Source: a virus. Taken from it: a stretch of DNA of 49,361 nt. The position numbers and the translations under genes were made by a program. Shown here one piece after another: positions 48,788 through 49,361 of this stretch (positions are counted from its first letter, which is position 1; each line of letters starts with the position of its first letter). The notes below the pieces were generated by a model. That model had not been told where the DNA came from. It worked only from the letters and a program-made list of their open reading frames with translations, and did not search any database. The stretch spans positions 1 to 49,361 of IMG/VR virus record IMGVR_UViG_3300025430_000036; one strand, written 5' to 3'.

Positions 48788-49361
48788 CTATGTTCTTCCC
48801 GGAGTTACAGTTTGTGATGTGCCGTTACCAACAATAGCATTAGTTCCTGTTTCTGCAATAGCTTTGTCTTGTACGTTTCCAACTGCTCCTCGTTGTGCAG
48901 CTTTAGTAGAAGAGAAAAATTCTATATAGTCAGTATTGATATATCTGGCTAGGTGTAACACTTGCTCAAATTTACCAGCATTAAATGTGCTTTCTACTCT
49001 TGTAATTGTATATGCGCCACTAAACAAACTAGTCATTGTATTTGGTGCAGGAAATGCTAAGCCGTTATTATAATAGTCAGTGTCAATATCAATTGGAGTA
49101 TTAATTATTAATTGTACAACCAATTCAGCATTGTCCATACGCAGATGGCCATATTTTTTAACAAAATCAAATTGACTAATCCGAGAGTTATACGATGTAC
49201 TCTTAGTTGGACTTGGTACGTACAACCAATCGTCTTGTTTAAGTAAAGTAGGGTCGCCTACTATAGTTAGCTTAACTGCTACCATGTCTCCATTGACACC
49301 GCTGTATGCCGATTTGAGTACGTCTGCTGCAACTTGAGCAGCAGGACGTGTACCATTTAAC
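48788..49361 (-). CDS. Tail/baseplate structural protein, C-terminal part (cut by window end)
   Basis: The frame stays open upstream of the Met at 49285 and runs off the window (…AAQVAADVLKSAYSGVNGDM…), so at least 191 residues of a longer gene are present and that Met is probably internal. KLTIVGDPTLLKQDDWLYVPSP and SGAYTITRVESTFNAGKFEQVLHL are typical of phage hub or tail-tube-end proteins, where a 'GDP' strand and a 'Y.I..V...F..G.F.Q.L' strand recur. No catalytic motif is seen. It precedes gp5 by 12 bases, so a baseplate or hub role is likely. Exact identity (gp53, gp48 or other) is not settled. Confidence 0.6.
   Translation of the reverse strand, partial: LNGTRPAAQVAADVLKSAYSGVNGDMVAVKLTIVGDPTLLKQDDWLYVPSPTKSTSYNSRISQFDFVKKYGHLRMDNAELVVQLIINTPIDIDTDYYNNGLAFPAPNTMTSLFSGAYTITRVESTFNAGKFEQVLHLARYINTDYIEFFSSTKAAQRGAVGNVQDKAIAETGTNAIVGNGTSQTVTPGRT

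Noticed and set aside
1-49361. tRNA genes, CRISPR arrays, homing endonucleases, integrase or attachment sites
   Set aside because: Nearly all sequence is coding, all gaps are under 100 bases, and no cloverleaf, spacer array or recombinase motif was seen.

Overview
The window is a 49 kb piece of a large tailed-phage genome. Every credible gene lies on the minus strand and genes are packed end to end. A T4-like baseplate core is recognisable: gp5 spike, gp25 and gp6 wedge proteins, in the order gp5, lysozyme-like protein, gp25, gp6. A 4207-residue giant structural protein and a set of tail fibres follow. The AT-rich composition, the long cyanophage-type gp6 and the host-envelope genes suggest a T4-like myovirus of an aquatic bacterium, of the marine or freshwater cyanophage/pelagiphage sort. 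The host cannot be named from sequence alone.

Layout in transcription order (high to low coordinates). (1) 49361-43022: C-terminal part of a tail/baseplate protein cut by the window end, a lysozyme-less gp5, a 220-residue lysozyme-like protein, gp25 and gp6. (2) 43022-30399: one uninterrupted 12.6 kb gene in the place where T4 carries genes 7 to 10. It has a beta-propeller-like block and carbohydrate-binding-like repeats. (3) 30402-22082: a small structural protein and five fibre or adhesin genes. Three fibres share an N-terminal domain but end differently: an S74 chaperone, a collar domain, or a short tail. A fourth is a polyglycine adhesin. ATAAATA-type late-promoter motifs sit just upstream of several of these genes. 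(4) 22081-22016: a short gap with an intrinsic terminator for the tail operon, overlapped by a near-consensus sigma70-type promoter (TTGACC, 17 bp, TATAAT) reading into the next region.

(5) 22015-22: a 22 kb cassette of 24 tightly overlapping genes. It holds six radical SAM enzymes, seven SGNH/GDSL-hydrolase-like proteins, four GT10-like proteins, three GT-A-like glycosyltransferases, a NodU-type carbamoyltransferase and three unrecognised proteins. Five of the radical SAM enzymes carry the auxiliary Fe-S 'twitch' region at the N-terminus; one carries it at the C-terminus. Of the 23 junctions inside the cassette, 22 overlap. The one real gap is 69 bases.

My inference is that the cassette builds or remodels a glycan or another envelope or virion polymer by sugar transfer, radical chemistry, ester formation or hydrolysis, and carbamoylation. 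A host-type promoter, instead of late motifs, would let it act early in infection, for example on the host surface. A target on the virion fibres encoded next door, or on phage DNA, is also possible. This cassette is the best candidate for an undescribed system in the window. No RNA gene, integrase, transposon or CRISPR array was seen.
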